In this document: positions 20,081-32,464 of the stretch, in pieces
Layout: every line of letters starts with the position of its first letter
Numbering within the stretch: the stretch's first letter is position 1
From: Siderastrea siderea
Lineage: Eukaryota; Cnidaria; Anthozoa; Scleractinia; Rhizangiidae
Direction: 5' to 3'
DNA: 64,000 nucleotides
Assembly (NCBI GenBank): GCA_964030785.1
Contig: CAXIQD010000345.1
Span: 22,706 to 86,705, forward strand
Position numbers and translations under genes: made by a program
The notes under the pieces: model-generated
Databases searched by the model: none
What the model was told of the DNA's origin: nothing
Seen by the model: the letters and a program-made list of their open reading frames with translations, nothing else

Positions 20081-20896
20081 AGCCTCTGGGAATGCTCCAA
20101 AATGGGGTTTTTTCCCTAAGGATCTCACATATCGCGATTTCTTTGTACTTTTGCAGAAAAGGAATTTTTTTCGGATGGTCCCAAAGGGTTTGAATGCATT
20201 TGGGACCTTTGCGCATGCAGCTGAGAGCGGCAATTAGCTTTTTAGGGTCTGGGAATGCCTGAAAATGGGGTTTTTTCCCTAAGGATCTGGCATATCGCGA
20301 TTTCTTTGTACTTTTGCACAAAAGGAATTTTTTTCGGATGGTCCCAAAGGGTTTGAATGCATTTGGGACCTTTGCGCATGCAGCCGAGAGCGGCAATTAG
20401 CTTTTTAGGGTCTGGGAATGCCTGAAAATGGGGTTTTTTCCCTAAGGATCTGGCATATCGCGATTTCTTTGTACTTTTGCACAAAAGGAATTTTTGTCGG
20501 ATGGTCCCAAAGGGTTTGAATGCATTTGGGACCTTTGCGCATGCAGCTGAGAGCGGCAATTAGCTTTTTTCTGCTTTTTTGGGACCAATTCAAGCCCTGA
20601 AAAAGTGCAGCATTTTTTAGTATCCCCAAATTCTATAAAAATAGCGCCAAATGCATTGTTTTTTGGTGCCGCAACGGGATCTGAGGTGCTTTTATGCTGG
20701 GGCCGTTGCACCAAAATCAGCACTTTTTTGAGGGACCCACCCCACCCCTTTGAAAACGGAAATATCCACCTTATGGACAAAATCGCAGACTTTCTACACA
20801 ATAAACTTTTTTTTCTGATAGCCCCGAGGGATTTGCATTTTTTGGGGCCTCTGGGGAGCATTTTTAGCGCACCTGAGCACGTGCAACACCCTTTTT
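20081..20896 (+). repeat. HOR 28, k=3, 816 bp
   Basis: Af has GCAGAAAAGG; B1 has an extra T (CTTTTTTGGGACC) and TATCCCCAAATTC; B2 has CCCCTTTGAAAAC and ends ACACCCTTTTT. Confidence 0.93.
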
Positions 20897-21875
20897 AGCC
20901 TCTGGGAATGCTCCAAAATGGGGTTTTTTCCCTAAGGATCTCACATATCGCGATTTCTTTGTACTTTTGCAGAAAAGGAATTTTTTTCGGATGGTCCCAA
21001 AGGGTTTGAATGCATTTGGGACCTTTGCGCATGCAGCTGAGAGCGGCAATTAGCTTTTTAGGGTCTGGGAATGCCTGAAAATGGGGTTTTTTCCCTAAGG
21101 ATCTGGCATATCGCGATTTCTTTGTACTTTTGCACAAAAGGAATTTTTTTCGGATGGTCCCAAAGGGTTTGAATGCATTTGGGACCTTTGCGCATGCAGC
21201 CGAGAGCGGCAATTAGCTTTTTAGGGTCTGGGAATGCCTGAAAATGGGGTTTTTTCCCTAAGGATCTGGCATATCGCGATTTCTTTGTACTTTTGCACAA
21301 AAGGAATTTTTTTCGGATGGTCCCAAAGGGTTTGAATGCATTTGGGACCTTTGCGCATGCAGCCGAGAGCGGCAATTAGCTTTTTAGGGTCTGGGAATGC
21401 CTGAAAATGGGGTTTTTTCCCTAAGGATCTGGCATATCGCGATTTCTTTGTACTTTTGCACAAAAGGAATTTTTGTCGGATGGTCCCAAAGGGTTTGAAT
21501 GCATTTGGGACCTTTGCGCATGCAGCTGAGAGCGGCAATTAGCTTTTTTCTGCTTTTTTGGGACCAATTCAAGCCCTGAAAAAGTGCAGCATTTTTTAGT
21601 ATCCCCAAATTCTATAAAAATAGCGCCAAATGCATTGTTTTTTGGTGCCGCAACGGGATCTGAGGTGCTTTTATGCTGGGGCCGTTGCACCAAAATCAGC
21701 ACTTTTTTGAGGGACCCACCCCACCCCTTTGAAAACGGAAATATCCACCTTATGGACAAAATCGCAGACTTTCTACACAATAAACTTTTTTTTCTGATAG
21801 CCCCGAGGGATTTGCATTTTTTGGGGCCTCTGGGGAGCATTTTTAGCGCACCTGAGCACGTGCAACACCCTTTTT
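20897..21875 (+). repeat. HOR 29, k=4, 979 bp
   Basis: Same variant set as HOR 28 with one additional Am. HORs 28 and 29 therefore look like the same unit differing only in A copy number. Confidence 0.94.
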
Positions 21876-22689
21876 AGCCTCTGGGAATGCTCCAAAATGG
21901 GGTTTTTTCCCTAAGGATCTCACATATCGCGATTTCTTTGTACTTTTGCAGAAAAGGAATTTTTTTCGGATGGTCCCAAAGGGTTTGAATGCATTTGGGA
22001 CCTTTGCGCATGCAGCTGAGAGCGGCAATTAGCTTTTTAGGGTCTGGGAATGCCTGAAAATGGGGTTTTTTCCCTAAGGATCTGGCATATCGCGATTTCT
22101 TTGTACTTTTGCACAAAAGGAATTTTTTTCGGATGGTCCCAAAGGGTTTGAATGCATTTGGGACCTTTGCGCATGCAGCCGAGAGCGGCAATTAGCTTTT
22201 TAGGGTCTGGGAATGCCTGAAAATGGGGGTTTTTCCCTAAGGATCTGGCATATCGCGATTTCTTTGTACTTTTGCACAAAAGGAATTTTTGTCGGATGGT
22301 CCCAAAGGGTTTGAATGCATTTGGGACCTTTGCGCATGCAGCTGAGAGCGGCAATTAGCTTTTTTCTGCTTTTTGGGACCAATTCAAGTCCTGAAAAAGT
22401 GCAGCATTTTTTAGTATCGCCAAATTCTATAAAAATAGCGCCAAATGCATTGTTTTTTGGTGCCGCAACGGATCTGAGGTGCTTTTATGCTGGGGCCGTT
22501 GCACCAAAATCAGCACTTTTTTGAGGGACCCACCCCACCCCTCTGAAAACGGAAATATCCACCTTATGGACAAAATCGCAGACTTTCTACACAATAAACT
22601 TTTTTTTCTGATAGCCCCGAGGGATTTGCATTTTTTGGGGCCTCTGGGGAGCATTTTTAGCGCACCTGAGCACGTGCAACACCTTTTTT
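21876..22689 (+). repeat. HOR 30, k=3, 814 bp
   Basis: Af has GCAGAAAAGG. Al has G5T5 (AAATGGGGGTTTTTCCC) as in HOR 5. B1 has TTCAAGTCCTG and has lost one G (CAACGGATCTG). Confidence 0.93.
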
Positions 22690-23341
22690 AGCCTCTGGGA
22701 ATGCTCCAAAATGGGGTTTTTTCCCTAAGGATCTCACATATCGCGATTTCTTTGTACTTTTGCACAAAAGGAATTTTTTTCGTATGGTCCCAAAGGGTTT
22801 GAATGCATTTGGGACCTTTGCGCATGCAGCTGAGAGCGGCAATTAGCTTTTTAGGGTCTGGGAATGCCTGAAAATGGGGTTTTTTCCCTAAGGATCTGGC
22901 ATATCGCGATTTCTTTGTACTTTTGCACAAAAGGAATTTTTGTCGGATGGTCTCAAAGGGTTTGAATGCATTTGGGACCTTTGCGCATGCAGCTGAGAGC
23001 GGCAATTAGCTTTTTTCTGCTTTTTGGGACCAATTCAAGCCCTGAAAAAGTGCAGCATTTTTTAGTATCGCCAAATTCTATAAAAATAGCGCCAAATGCA
23101 TTGTTTTTTGGTGCTGCAACGGGATCTGAGGTGCTTTTATGCTGGGGCCGTTGCACCAAAATCAGCACTTTTTTGAGGGACCCACCCCACCCCTCTGAAA
23201 ACGGAAATATCCACCTTATGGACAAAATCGCAGACTTTCTACACAATAAACTTTTTTTTCTGATAGCCCCGAGAGATTTGCATTTTTTGGGGCCTCTGGG
23301 GAGCATTTTTAGCGCACCTGAGCACGTGCAACACCTTTTTT
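22690..23341 (+). repeat. HOR 31, k=2, 652 bp
   Basis: Af has TTCGTATGGTCCC, Al GGTCTCAAAGGG (one arm of the 9 bp inverted repeat changed), B1 GGTGCTGCAACGG, B2 CCGAGAGATTTG. Confidence 0.93.
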
Positions 23342-23989
23342 AGCCTCTGGGAATGCTCCAAAATGGGGTTTTTTCCCTAAGGATCTCACATATCGCGATT
23401 TCTTTGTACTTTTGCACAAAAGGAATTTTTTTCGGATGGTCCCAAAGGGTTTGAATGCATTTGGGACCTTTGCGCATGCAGCCGAGAGCGGCAATTAGCT
23501 TTTTAGGGTCTGGGAATGCCTGAAAATGGGTTTTTTCCCTAAGGATCTGGCATATCGCGATTTCTTTGTACTTTTGGAAAAAAGGAATTTTTGTCGGATG
23601 GTCCCAAAGGGTTTGAATGCATTTGGGACCTTTGCGCATGCAGCTGAGAGCGGCAATTAGCTTTTTTCTGCTTTTGTGACCAATTCAAGCCCTGAAAAGT
23701 GCAGCATTTTTAGTATCGCCAAATTCTATAAAAATAGCGCCAAATGCATTGTTTTTTGGTGCCGCAACGGGATCTGAGGTGCTTTTATGCTGGGGCCGTT
23801 GCACCAAAATCAGCACTTTTTTGAGGGACCCACCCCACCCCTCTGAAAACGGAAATATCCACCTTATGGACAAAATCGCAGACTTTCTACACAATAAACT
23901 TTTTTTTCTGATAGCCCCGAGGGATTTGCATTTTTTGGGGCCTCTGGGGAGCATTTTTAGCGCACCTGAGCACGTGCAACACCTTTTTT
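23342..23989 (+). repeat. HOR 32, k=2, 648 bp, with an indel cluster
   Basis: Af-Al-B1-B2 with four single-base losses in homopolymer runs between about 23525 and 23715: G4 to G3, CTTTTGTGACC, CTGAAAAGTGC and GCATTTTTAGT. TTTGGAAAAAAGG replaces TTTGCACAAAAGG. Confidence 0.92.
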
Positions 23990-24640
23990 AGCCTCTGGGA
24001 ATGCTCCAAAATGGGGTTTTTTCCCTAAGGATCTCACATATCGCGATTTCTTTGTACTTTTGCACAAAAGGAATTTTTTTCGGATGGTCCCAAAGGGTTT
24101 GAATGCATTTGGGACCTTTGCGCATGCAGCCGAGAGCGGCAATTAGCTTTTTAGGGTCTGGGAATGCCTGAAAATGGGGTTTTTTCCCTAAGGATCTGGC
24201 ATATCGCGATTTCTTTGTACTTTTGCACAAAAGGAATTTTTGTCGGATGGTCCCAAAGGGTTTGAATGCATTTGGGACCTTTGCGCATGCAGCTGAGCGG
24301 CAATTAGCTTTTATCTGCTTTTTTGGGACCAATTGAAGCCCTGAAAACGTGCAGCATTTTTTAGTATCGCCAAATTCTATAAAAATAGCGCCAAATGCAT
24401 TGTTTTTTGGTGCCGCAACGGGATCTGAGGTGCTTTTATGCTGGGGCCGTTGCACCAAAATCAGCACTTTTTTGAGGGACCCACCCCACCCCTCTGAAAA
24501 CGGAAATATCCACCTTATGGACAAAATCGCAGACTTTCTACACAATAAACTTTTTTTTCTGATAGCCCCGAGGGATTTGCATTTTTTGGGGCCTCTGGGG
24601 AGCATTTTTAGCGCACCTGAGCACGTGCAACACCTTTTTT
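23990..24640 (+). repeat. HOR 33, k=2, 651 bp
   Basis: Af-Al-B1-B2. The end of Al has lost AG (GCTGAGCGGC). B1 starts GCTTTTATCTGCTTTTTTGG, then ACCAATTGAAG and GAAAACGTGC. Repeated in HOR 36 and, without the AG loss, in HOR 42. Confidence 0.94.
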
Positions 24641-25455
24641 AGCCTCTGGGAATGCTTCAAAATGGGGTTTTTTCCCTAAGGATCTCACATATCGCGATTT
24701 CTTTGTACTTTTGCACAAAAGGAATTTTTTTCGGATGGTCCCAAAGGGTTTGAATGCATTTGGGACCTTTGCGCATGCAGCTGAGAGCGGCAATTAGCTT
24801 TTTAGGGTCTGGGAATGCCTGAAAATGGGGTTTTTTCCCTAAGGATCTGGCATATCGCGATTTCTTTGTACTTTTGCACAAAAGGAATTTTTTTCGGATG
24901 GTCCCAAAGGGTTTGAATGCATTTGGGACCTTTGCGCATGCAGCCGAGAGCGGCAATTAGCTTTTTAGGGTCTGGGAATGCCTGAAAATGGGGTTTTTTC
25001 CCTAAGGATCTGGCATATCGCGATTTCTTTGTACTTTTGCACAAAAGGAATTTTTGTCGGATGGTCCCAAAGGGTTTGAATGCATTTGGGACCTTTGCGC
25101 ATGCAGCTGAGAGCGGCAATTAGCTTTTTTCTGCTTTTTGGGACCAATTCAAGCCCTGAAAAAGTGCAGCATTTTTTAGTATCGCCAAATTCTATAAAAA
25201 TAGCGCCAAATGCATTGTTTTTTGGTGCCGCAACGGGATCTGAGGTGCTTTTATGCTGGGGCCGTTGCACCAAAATCAGCACTTTTTTGAGGGACCCACC
25301 CCACCCCTCTGAAAACGGAAATATCCACCTTATGGACAAAATCGCAGACTTTCTACACAATAAACTTTTTTTTCTGATAGCCCCGAGGGATTTGCATTTT
25401 TTGGGGCCTCTGGGGAGCATTTTTAGCGCACCTGAGCACGTGCAACACCTTTTTT
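24641..25455 (+). repeat. HOR 34, k=3, 815 bp
   Basis: Af-Am-Al-B1-B2; Af has GAATGCTTCAAAAT. Copied as HOR 37. Confidence 0.94.
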
Positions 25456-26433
25456 AGCCTCTGGGAATGCTCCAAAATGGGGTTTTTTCCCTAAGGATCT
25501 CACATATCGCGATTTCTTTGTACTTTTGCACAAAAGGAATTTTTTTCGGATGGTCCCAAAGGGTTTGAATGCATTTGGGACCTTTGCGCATGCAGCCGAG
25601 AGCGGCAATTAGCTTTTTAGGGTCTGGGAATGCCTGAAAATGGGGTTTTTTCCCTAAGGATCTGGCATATCGCGATTTCTTTGTACTTTTGCACAAAAGG
25701 AATTTTTTTCGGATGGTCCCAAAGGGTTTGAATGCATTTGGGACCTTTGCGCATGCAGCTGAGAGCGGCAATTAGCTTTTTAGGGTCTGGGAATGCCTGA
25801 AAATGGGGTTTTTTCCCTAAGGATCTGGGATATCGCGATTTCTTTGTACTTTTGCACAAAAGGAATTTTTTTCGGATGGTCCCAAAGGGTTTGAATGCAT
25901 TTGGGACCTTTGCGCATGCAGCCGAGAGCGGCAATTAGCTTTTTAGGGTCTGGGAATGCCTGAAAATGGGGTTTTTTCCCTAAGGATCCAGCATATCGCG
26001 ATTTGTTTGTACTTTTGCACAAAAGGAATTTTTGTCGGATGGTCCCAAAGGGTTTGAATGCATTTGGGACCTTTGCGCATGCAGCTGAGAGCGGCAATTA
26101 GCTTTTTTCTGCTTTTTGGGACCAATTCAAGCCCTGAAAAAGTGCAGCATTTTTTAGTATCGCCAAATTCTATAAAAATAGCGCCAAATGCATTGTTTTT
26201 TGGTGCCGGAACGGGATCTGAGGTGCTTTTATGCTGGGGCCGTTGCACCAAAATCAGCACTTTTTTGAGGGACCCACCCCACCCCTCTGAAAACGGAAAT
26301 ATCCACCTTATGGACAAAATCGCAGACTTTCTACACAATAAACTTTTTTTTCTGATAGCCCCGAGGGATTTGCATTTTTTGGGGCCTCTGGGGAGCATTT
26401 TTAGCGCACCTGAGCACGTGCAACACCTTTTTT
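25456..26433 (+). repeat. HOR 35, k=4, 978 bp
   Basis: Third monomer has CTGGGATATCG, the fourth GGATCCAGCAT and CGATTTGTTTGTAC. B1 has GGTGCCGGAACGG, which breaks one arm of the B1 inverted repeat. Otherwise the same as HOR 40. Confidence 0.94.
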
Positions 26434-27084
26434 AGCCTCTGGGAATGCTCCAAAATGGGGTTTTTTCCCTAAGGATCTCACATATCGCGATTTCTTTGTA
26501 CTTTTGCACAAAAGGAATTTTTTTCGGATGGTCCCAAAGGGTTTGAATGCATTTGGGACCTTTGCGCATGCAGCCGAGAGCGGCAATTAGCTTTTTAGGG
26601 TCTGGGAATGCCTGAAAATGGGGTTTTTTCCCTAAGGATCTGGCATATCGCGATTTCTTTGTACTTTTGCACAAAAGGAATTTTTGTCGGATGGTCCCAA
26701 AGGGTTTGAATGCATTTGGGACCTTTGCGCATGCAGCTGAGCGGCAATTAGCTTTTATCTGCTTTTTTGGGACCAATTGAAGCCCTGAAAACGTGCAGCA
26801 TTTTTTAGTATCGCCAAATTCTATAAAAATAGCGCCAAATGCATTGTTTTTTGGTGCCGCAACGGGATCTGAGGTGCTTTTATGCTGGGGCCGTTGCACC
26901 AAAATCAGCACTTTTTTGAGGGACCCACCCCACCCCTCTGAAAACGGAAATATCCACCTTATGGACAAAATCGCAGACTTTCTACACAATAAACTTTTTT
27001 TTCTGATAGCCCCGAGGGATTTGCATTTTTTGGGGCCTCTGGGGAGCATTTTTAGCGCACCTGAGCACGTGCAACACCTTTTTT
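26434..27084 (+). repeat. HOR 36, k=2, 651 bp
   Basis: Copy of HOR 33 at +2,444 bp, including the AG loss and GAAAACGTGC. Confidence 0.94.
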
Positions 27085-27899
27085 AGCCTCTGGGAATGCT
27101 TCAAAATGGGGTTTTTTCCCTAAGGATCTCACATATCGCGATTTCTTTGTACTTTTGCACAAAAGGAATTTTTTTCGGATGGTCCCAAAGGGTTTGAATG
27201 CATTTGGGACCTTTGCGCATGCAGCTGAGAGCGGCAATTAGCTTTTTAGGGTCTGGGAATGCCTGAAAATGGGGTTTTTTCCCTAAGGATCTGGCATATC
27301 GCGATTTCTTTGTACTTTTGCACAAAAGGAATTTTTTTCGGATGGTCCCAAAGGGTTTGAATGCATTTGGGACCTTTGCGCATGCAGCCGAGAGCGGCAA
27401 TTAGCTTTTTAGGGTCTGGGAATGCCTGAAAATGGGGTTTTTTCCCTAAGGATCTGGCATATCGCGATTTCTTTGTACTTTTGCACAAAAGGAATTTTTG
27501 TCGGATGGTCCCAAAGGGTTTGAATGCATTTGGGACCTTTGCGCATGCAGCTGAGAGCGGCAATTAGCTTTTTTCTGCTTTTTGGGACCAATTCAAGCCC
27601 TGAAAAAGTGCAGCATTTTTTAGTATCGCCAAATTCTATAAAAATAGCGCCAAATGCATTGTTTTTTGGTGCCGCAACGGGATCTGAGGTGCTTTTATGC
27701 TGGGGCCGTTGCACCAAAATCAGCACTTTTTTGAGGGACCCACCCCACCCCTCTGAAAACGGAAATATCCACCTTATGGACAAAATCGCAGACTTTCTAC
27801 ACAATAAACTTTTTTTTCTGATAGCCCCGAGGGATTTGCATTTTTTGGGGCCTCTGGGGAGCATTTTTAGCGCACCTGAGCACGTGCAACACCTTTTTT
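27085..27899 (+). repeat. HOR 37, k=3, 815 bp
   Basis: Copy of HOR 34 at +2,444 bp, including GAATGCTTCAAAAT in Af. Confidence 0.94.
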
Positions 27900-28714
27900 A
27901 GCCTCTGGGAATGCTCCAAAATGGGGTTTTTTCCCTAAGGATCTCACATATCGCGATTTCTTTGTACTTTTGCACAAAAGGAATTTTTTTCGGATGGTCC
28001 CAAAGGGTTTGAATGCATTTGGGACCTTTGCGCATGCAGCTGAGAGCGGCAATTAGCTTTTTAGGGTCTGGGAATGCCTGAAAATGGGGTTTTTTCCCTA
28101 AGGATCTGGCATATCGCGATTTCTTTGTACTTTTGCACAAAAGGAATTTTTTTCGGATGGTCCCAAAGGGTTTGAATGCATTTGGGACCTTTGCGCATGC
28201 AGCCGAGAGCGGCAATTAGCTTTTTAGGGTCTGGGAATGCCTGAAAATGGGGTTTTTTCCCTAAGGATCTGGCATATCGCGATTTCTTTGTACTTTTGCA
28301 CAAAAGGAATTTTTGTCGGATGGTCCCAAAGGGTTTGAATGCATTTGGGACCTTTGCGCATGCAGCTGAGAGCGGCAATTAGCTTTTTTCTGCTTTTTGG
28401 GACCAATTCAAGCCCTGAAAAAGTGCAGCATTTTTTAGTATCCCCAAATTCTATAAAAATAGCGCCAAATGCATTGTTTTTTGGTGCCGCAACGGGATCT
28501 GAGGTGCTTTTATGCTGGGGCCGTTGCACCAAAATCAGCACTTTTTTGAGGGACCCACCCCACCCCTCTGAAAACGGAAATATCCACCTTATGGACAAAA
28601 TCGCAGACTTTCTACACAATAAACTTTTTTTTCTGATAGCCCCGAGGGATTTGCATTTTTTGGGGCCTCTGGGGAGCATTTTTAGCGCACCTGAGCACGT
28701 GCAACACCTTTTTT
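27900..28714 (+). repeat. HOR 38, k=3, 815 bp
   Basis: Near-consensus Af-Am-Al-B1-B2 with TATCCCCAAATTC in B1, a change shared with HORs 4, 28 and 29. Confidence 0.94.
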
Positions 28715-29366
28715 AGCCTCTGGGAATGCTCCAAAATGGGGTTTTTTCCCTAAGGATCTCACATATCGCGATTTCTTTGTACTTTTGCACAAAAGGAATG
28801 TTTTTCGGATGGTCCCAAAGGGTTTGAATTCGTTTGGGACCTTTGGGCATGCAGCCGAGAGCGGCAATTAGCTTTTTAGGGTCTGGGAATGCCTGAAAAT
28901 GGGGTTTTTTCCCTAAGGATCTGGCATATCGCGATTTCTTTGTACTTTTGCACAAAAGGAATTTTTGTCGGATGGTCCCAAAGGGTTTGAATGCATTTGG
29001 GACCTTTGCGCATGCAGCTGAGAGCGGCAATTAGCTTTTTTCTGCTTTTTGGGACCAATTCAAGCCCTGAAAAAGTGCAGCATTTTTTAGTATCGCCAAA
29101 TTCTATAAAAATAGCGCCAAATGCATTGTTTTTTGGTGCCGCAACGGGATCTGAGGTGCTTTTATGCTGGGGCCGTTGCACCAAAATCAGCACTTTTTTG
29201 AGGGACCCACCCCACCCCTCTGAAAACGGAAATATCCACCTTATGGACAAAATCGCAGACTTTCTACACAATAAACTTTGTTTTCTGATAGCCCCGAGGG
29301 ATTTGCATTTTATGGGGCCTCTGGGGAGCATTTTTAGCGCACCTGAGCACGTGCAACACCTTTTTT
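28715..29366 (+). repeat. HOR 39, k=2, 652 bp
   Basis: Af has GGAATGTTTTTCGG, GAATTCGTTTGGG and TTTGGGCATGC; B2 has AAACTTTGTTTTCTG and CATTTTATGGGG. The first variant matches HOR 1. Confidence 0.93.
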
Positions 29367-30344
29367 AGCCTCTGGGAATGCTCCAAAATGGGGTTTTTTC
29401 CCTAAGGATCTCACATATCGCGATTTCTTTGTACTTTTGCACAAAAGGAATTTTTTTCGGATGGTCCCAAAGGGTTTGAATGCATTTGGGACCTTTGCGC
29501 ATGCAGCCGAGAGCGGCAATTAGCTTTTTAGGGTCTGGGAATGCCTGAAAATGGGGTTTTTTCCCTAAGGATCTGGCATATCGCGATTTCTTTGTACTTT
29601 TGCACAAAAGGAATTTTTTTCGGATGGTCCCAAAGGGTTTGAATGCATTTGGGACCTTTGCGCATGCAGCTGAGAGCGGCAATTAGCTTTTTAGGGTCTG
29701 GGAATGCCTGAAAATGGGGTTTTTTCCCTAAGGATCTGGGATATCGCGATTTCTTTGTACTTTTGCACAAAAGGAATTTTTTTCGGATGGTCCCAAAGGG
29801 TTTGAATGCATTTGGGACCTTTGCGCATGCAGCCGAGAGCGGCAATTAGCTTTTTAGGGTCTGGGAATGCCTGAAAATGGGGTTTTTTCCCTAAGGATCC
29901 AGCATATCGCGATTTGTTTGTACTTTTGCACAAAAGGAATTTTTGTCGGATGGTCCCAAAGGGTTTGAATGCATTTGGGACCTTTGCGCATGCAGCTGAG
30001 AGCGGCAATTAGCTTTTTTCTGCTTTTTGGGACCAATTCAAGCCCTGAAAAAGTGCAGCATTTTTTAGTATCGCCAAATTCTATAAAAATAGCGCCAAAT
30101 GCATTGTTTTTTGGTGCCGCAACGGGATCTGAGGTGCTTTTATGCTGGGGCCGTTGCACCAAAATCAGCACTTTTTTGAGGGACCCACCCCACCCCTCTG
30201 AAAACGGAAATATCCACCTTATGGACAAAATCGCAGACTTTCTACACAATAAACTTTTTTTTCTGATAGCCCCGAGGGATTTGCATTTTTTGGGGCCTCT
30301 GGGGAGCATTTTTAGCGCACCTGAGCACGTGCAACACCTTTTTT
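29367..30344 (+). repeat. HOR 40, k=4, 978 bp
   Basis: Copy of HOR 35 at +3,911 bp with CTGGGATATCG, GGATCCAGCAT and CGATTTGTTTGTAC, but with the consensus GGTGCCGCAACGG in B1. Confidence 0.94.
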
Positions 30345-30996
30345 AGCCTCTGGGAATGCTCCAAAATGGGGTTTTTTCCCTAAGGATCTCACATATCGCG
30401 ATTTCTTTGTACTTTTGCACAAAAGGAATTTTTTTCGGATGGTCCCAAAGGGTTTGAATGCATTTGGGACCTTTGCGCATGCAGCCGAGAGCGGCAATTA
30501 GCTTTTTAGGGTCTGGGAATGCCTGAAAATGGGGTTTTTTCCCTAAGGATCTGGCATATCGCGATTTCTTTGTACTTTTGCAAAAAAGGAATTTTTTTCG
30601 GATGGTCCCAAAGGGTTTGAATGCATTTGGGACCTTTGCGCATGCAGCTGAGAGCGGCAATTAGCTTTTTTCTGCTTTTTGGGACCAATTCAAGCCCTGA
30701 AAAAGTGCAGCATTTTTTAGTATCGCCAAATTCTATAAAAATAGCGCCAAATGCATTGTTTTTTGGTGCCGCAACGGGATCTGAGGTGCTTTTATGCTGG
30801 GGCCGTTGCACCAAAATCAGCACTTTTTTGAGGGACCCACCCCACCCCTCTGAAAACGGAAATATCCACCTTATGGACGAAATCGCAGACTTTCTACACA
30901 ATAAACTTTGTTTTCTGATAGCCCCGAGGGATTTGCATTTTTTGGGGCCTCTGGGGAGCATTTTTAGCGCACCTGAGCACGTGCAACACCTTTTTT
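30345..30996 (+). repeat. HOR 41, k=2, 652 bp
   Basis: The last A has GCAAAAAAGG and no Al marker. B2 has TGGACGAAATCGC and AAACTTTGTTTTCTG, the latter shared with HOR 39. Confidence 0.93.
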
Positions 30997-31649
30997 AGCC
31001 TCTGGGAATGCTCCAAAATGGGGTTTTTTCCCTAAGGATCTCACATATCGCGATTTCTTTGTACTTTTGCACAAAAGGAATTTTTTTCGGATGGTCCCAA
31101 AGGGTTTGAATGCATTTGGGACCTTTGCGCATGCAGCCGAGAGCGGCAATTAGCTTTTTAGGGTCTGGGAATGCCTGAAAATGGGGTTTTTTCCCTAAGG
31201 ATCTGGCATATCGCGATTTCTTTGTACTTTTGCACAAAAGGAATTTTTGTCGGATGGTCCCAAAGGGTTTGAATGCATTTGGGACCTTTGCGCATGCAGC
31301 TGAGAGCGGCAATTAGCTTTTATCTGCTTTTTTGGGACCAATTGAAGCCCTGAAAACGTGCAGCATTTTTTAGTATCGCCAAATTCTATAAAAATAGCGC
31401 CAAATGCATTGTTTTTTGGTGCCGCAACGGGATCTGAGGTGCTTTTATGCTGGGGCCGTTGCACCAAAATCAGCACTTTTTTGAGGGACCCACCCCACCC
31501 CTCTGAAAACGGAAATATCCACCTTATGGACAAAATCGCAGACTTTCTACACAATAAACTTTTTTTTCTGATAGCCCCGAGGGATTTGCATTTTTTGGGG
31601 CCTCTGGGGAGCATTTTTAGCGCACCTGAGCACGTGCAACACCTTTTTT
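30997..31649 (+). repeat. HOR 42, k=2, 653 bp
   Basis: B1 start as in HORs 33 and 36 (GCTTTTATCTGC, ACCAATTGAAG, GAAAACGTGC) but with the AG that those two have lost. It may represent the older state. Confidence 0.93.
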
Positions 31650-32464
31650 AGCCTCTGGGAATGCTCCAAAATGGGGTTTTTTCCCTAAGGATCTCACATA
31701 TCGCGATTTCTTTGTACTTTTGCACAAAAGGAATTTTTTTCGGATGGTCCCAAAGGGTTTGAATGCATTTGGGACCTTTGCGCATGCAGCTGAGAGCGGC
31801 AATTAGGTTTTTAGGGTCTGGGAATGCCTGAAAATGGGGTTTTTTCCCGAAGGATCTGGCATATCGCGATTTCTTTGTACTTTTGCACAAAAGGAATTTT
31901 TTTCGGATGGTCCCAAAGGGTTTGAATGCATTTGGGACCTTTGCGCATGCAGCCGAGAGCGGCAATTAGCTTTTTAGGGTCTGGGAATGCCTGAAAATGG
32001 GGTTTTTTCCCTAAGGATCTGGCATATCGCGATTACTTTGTACTTTTGCACAAAAGGAATTTTTGTCGGATGGTCCCAAAGGGTTTGAATGCATTTGGGA
32101 CCTTTGCGCATGCAGCTGAGAGCGGCAATTAGCTTTTTTCTGCTTTTTGGGACCAATTCAAGCCCTGAAAAAGTGCAGCATTTTTTAGTATCGCCAAATT
32201 CTATAAAAATAGCGCCAAATGCATTGTTTTTTGGTGCCGCAACGGGATCTGAGGTGCTTTTATGCTGGGGCCGTTGCACCAAAATCAGCACTTTTTTGAG
32301 GGACCCACCCCACCCCTCTGAAAACGGAAATATCCACCTTATGGACAAAATCGCAGACTTTCTACACAATAAACTTTTTTTTCTGATAGCCCCGAGGGAT
32401 TTGCATTTTTTGGGGCCTCTGGGGAGCATTTTTAGCGCACCTGAGCACGTGCAACACCTTTTTT
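31650..32464 (+). repeat. HOR 43, k=3, 815 bp
   Basis: Af-Am junction AATTAGGTTTTTAGGG, Am TTCCCGAAGGATCTGG, Al CGCGATTACTTTG. Last unit before the right-hand variant set begins. Confidence 0.93.

Larger units (their letters stand above)
23990..25455 (+). repeat. 1.47 kb duplicated segment, copy 1 (HORs 33-34)
   Basis: Matches 26434-27899 at +2,444 bp, sharing GCTGAGCGGC, GAAAACGTGC and GAATGCTTCAAAAT. HOR 35 sits between the copies. Confidence 0.93.
26434..27899 (+). repeat. 1.47 kb duplicated segment, copy 2 (HORs 36-37)
   Basis: Copy of 23990-25455. The following HOR 38 (k=3) differs from HOR 35 (k=4), so similarity ends near 27.9 kb. Confidence 0.93.
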
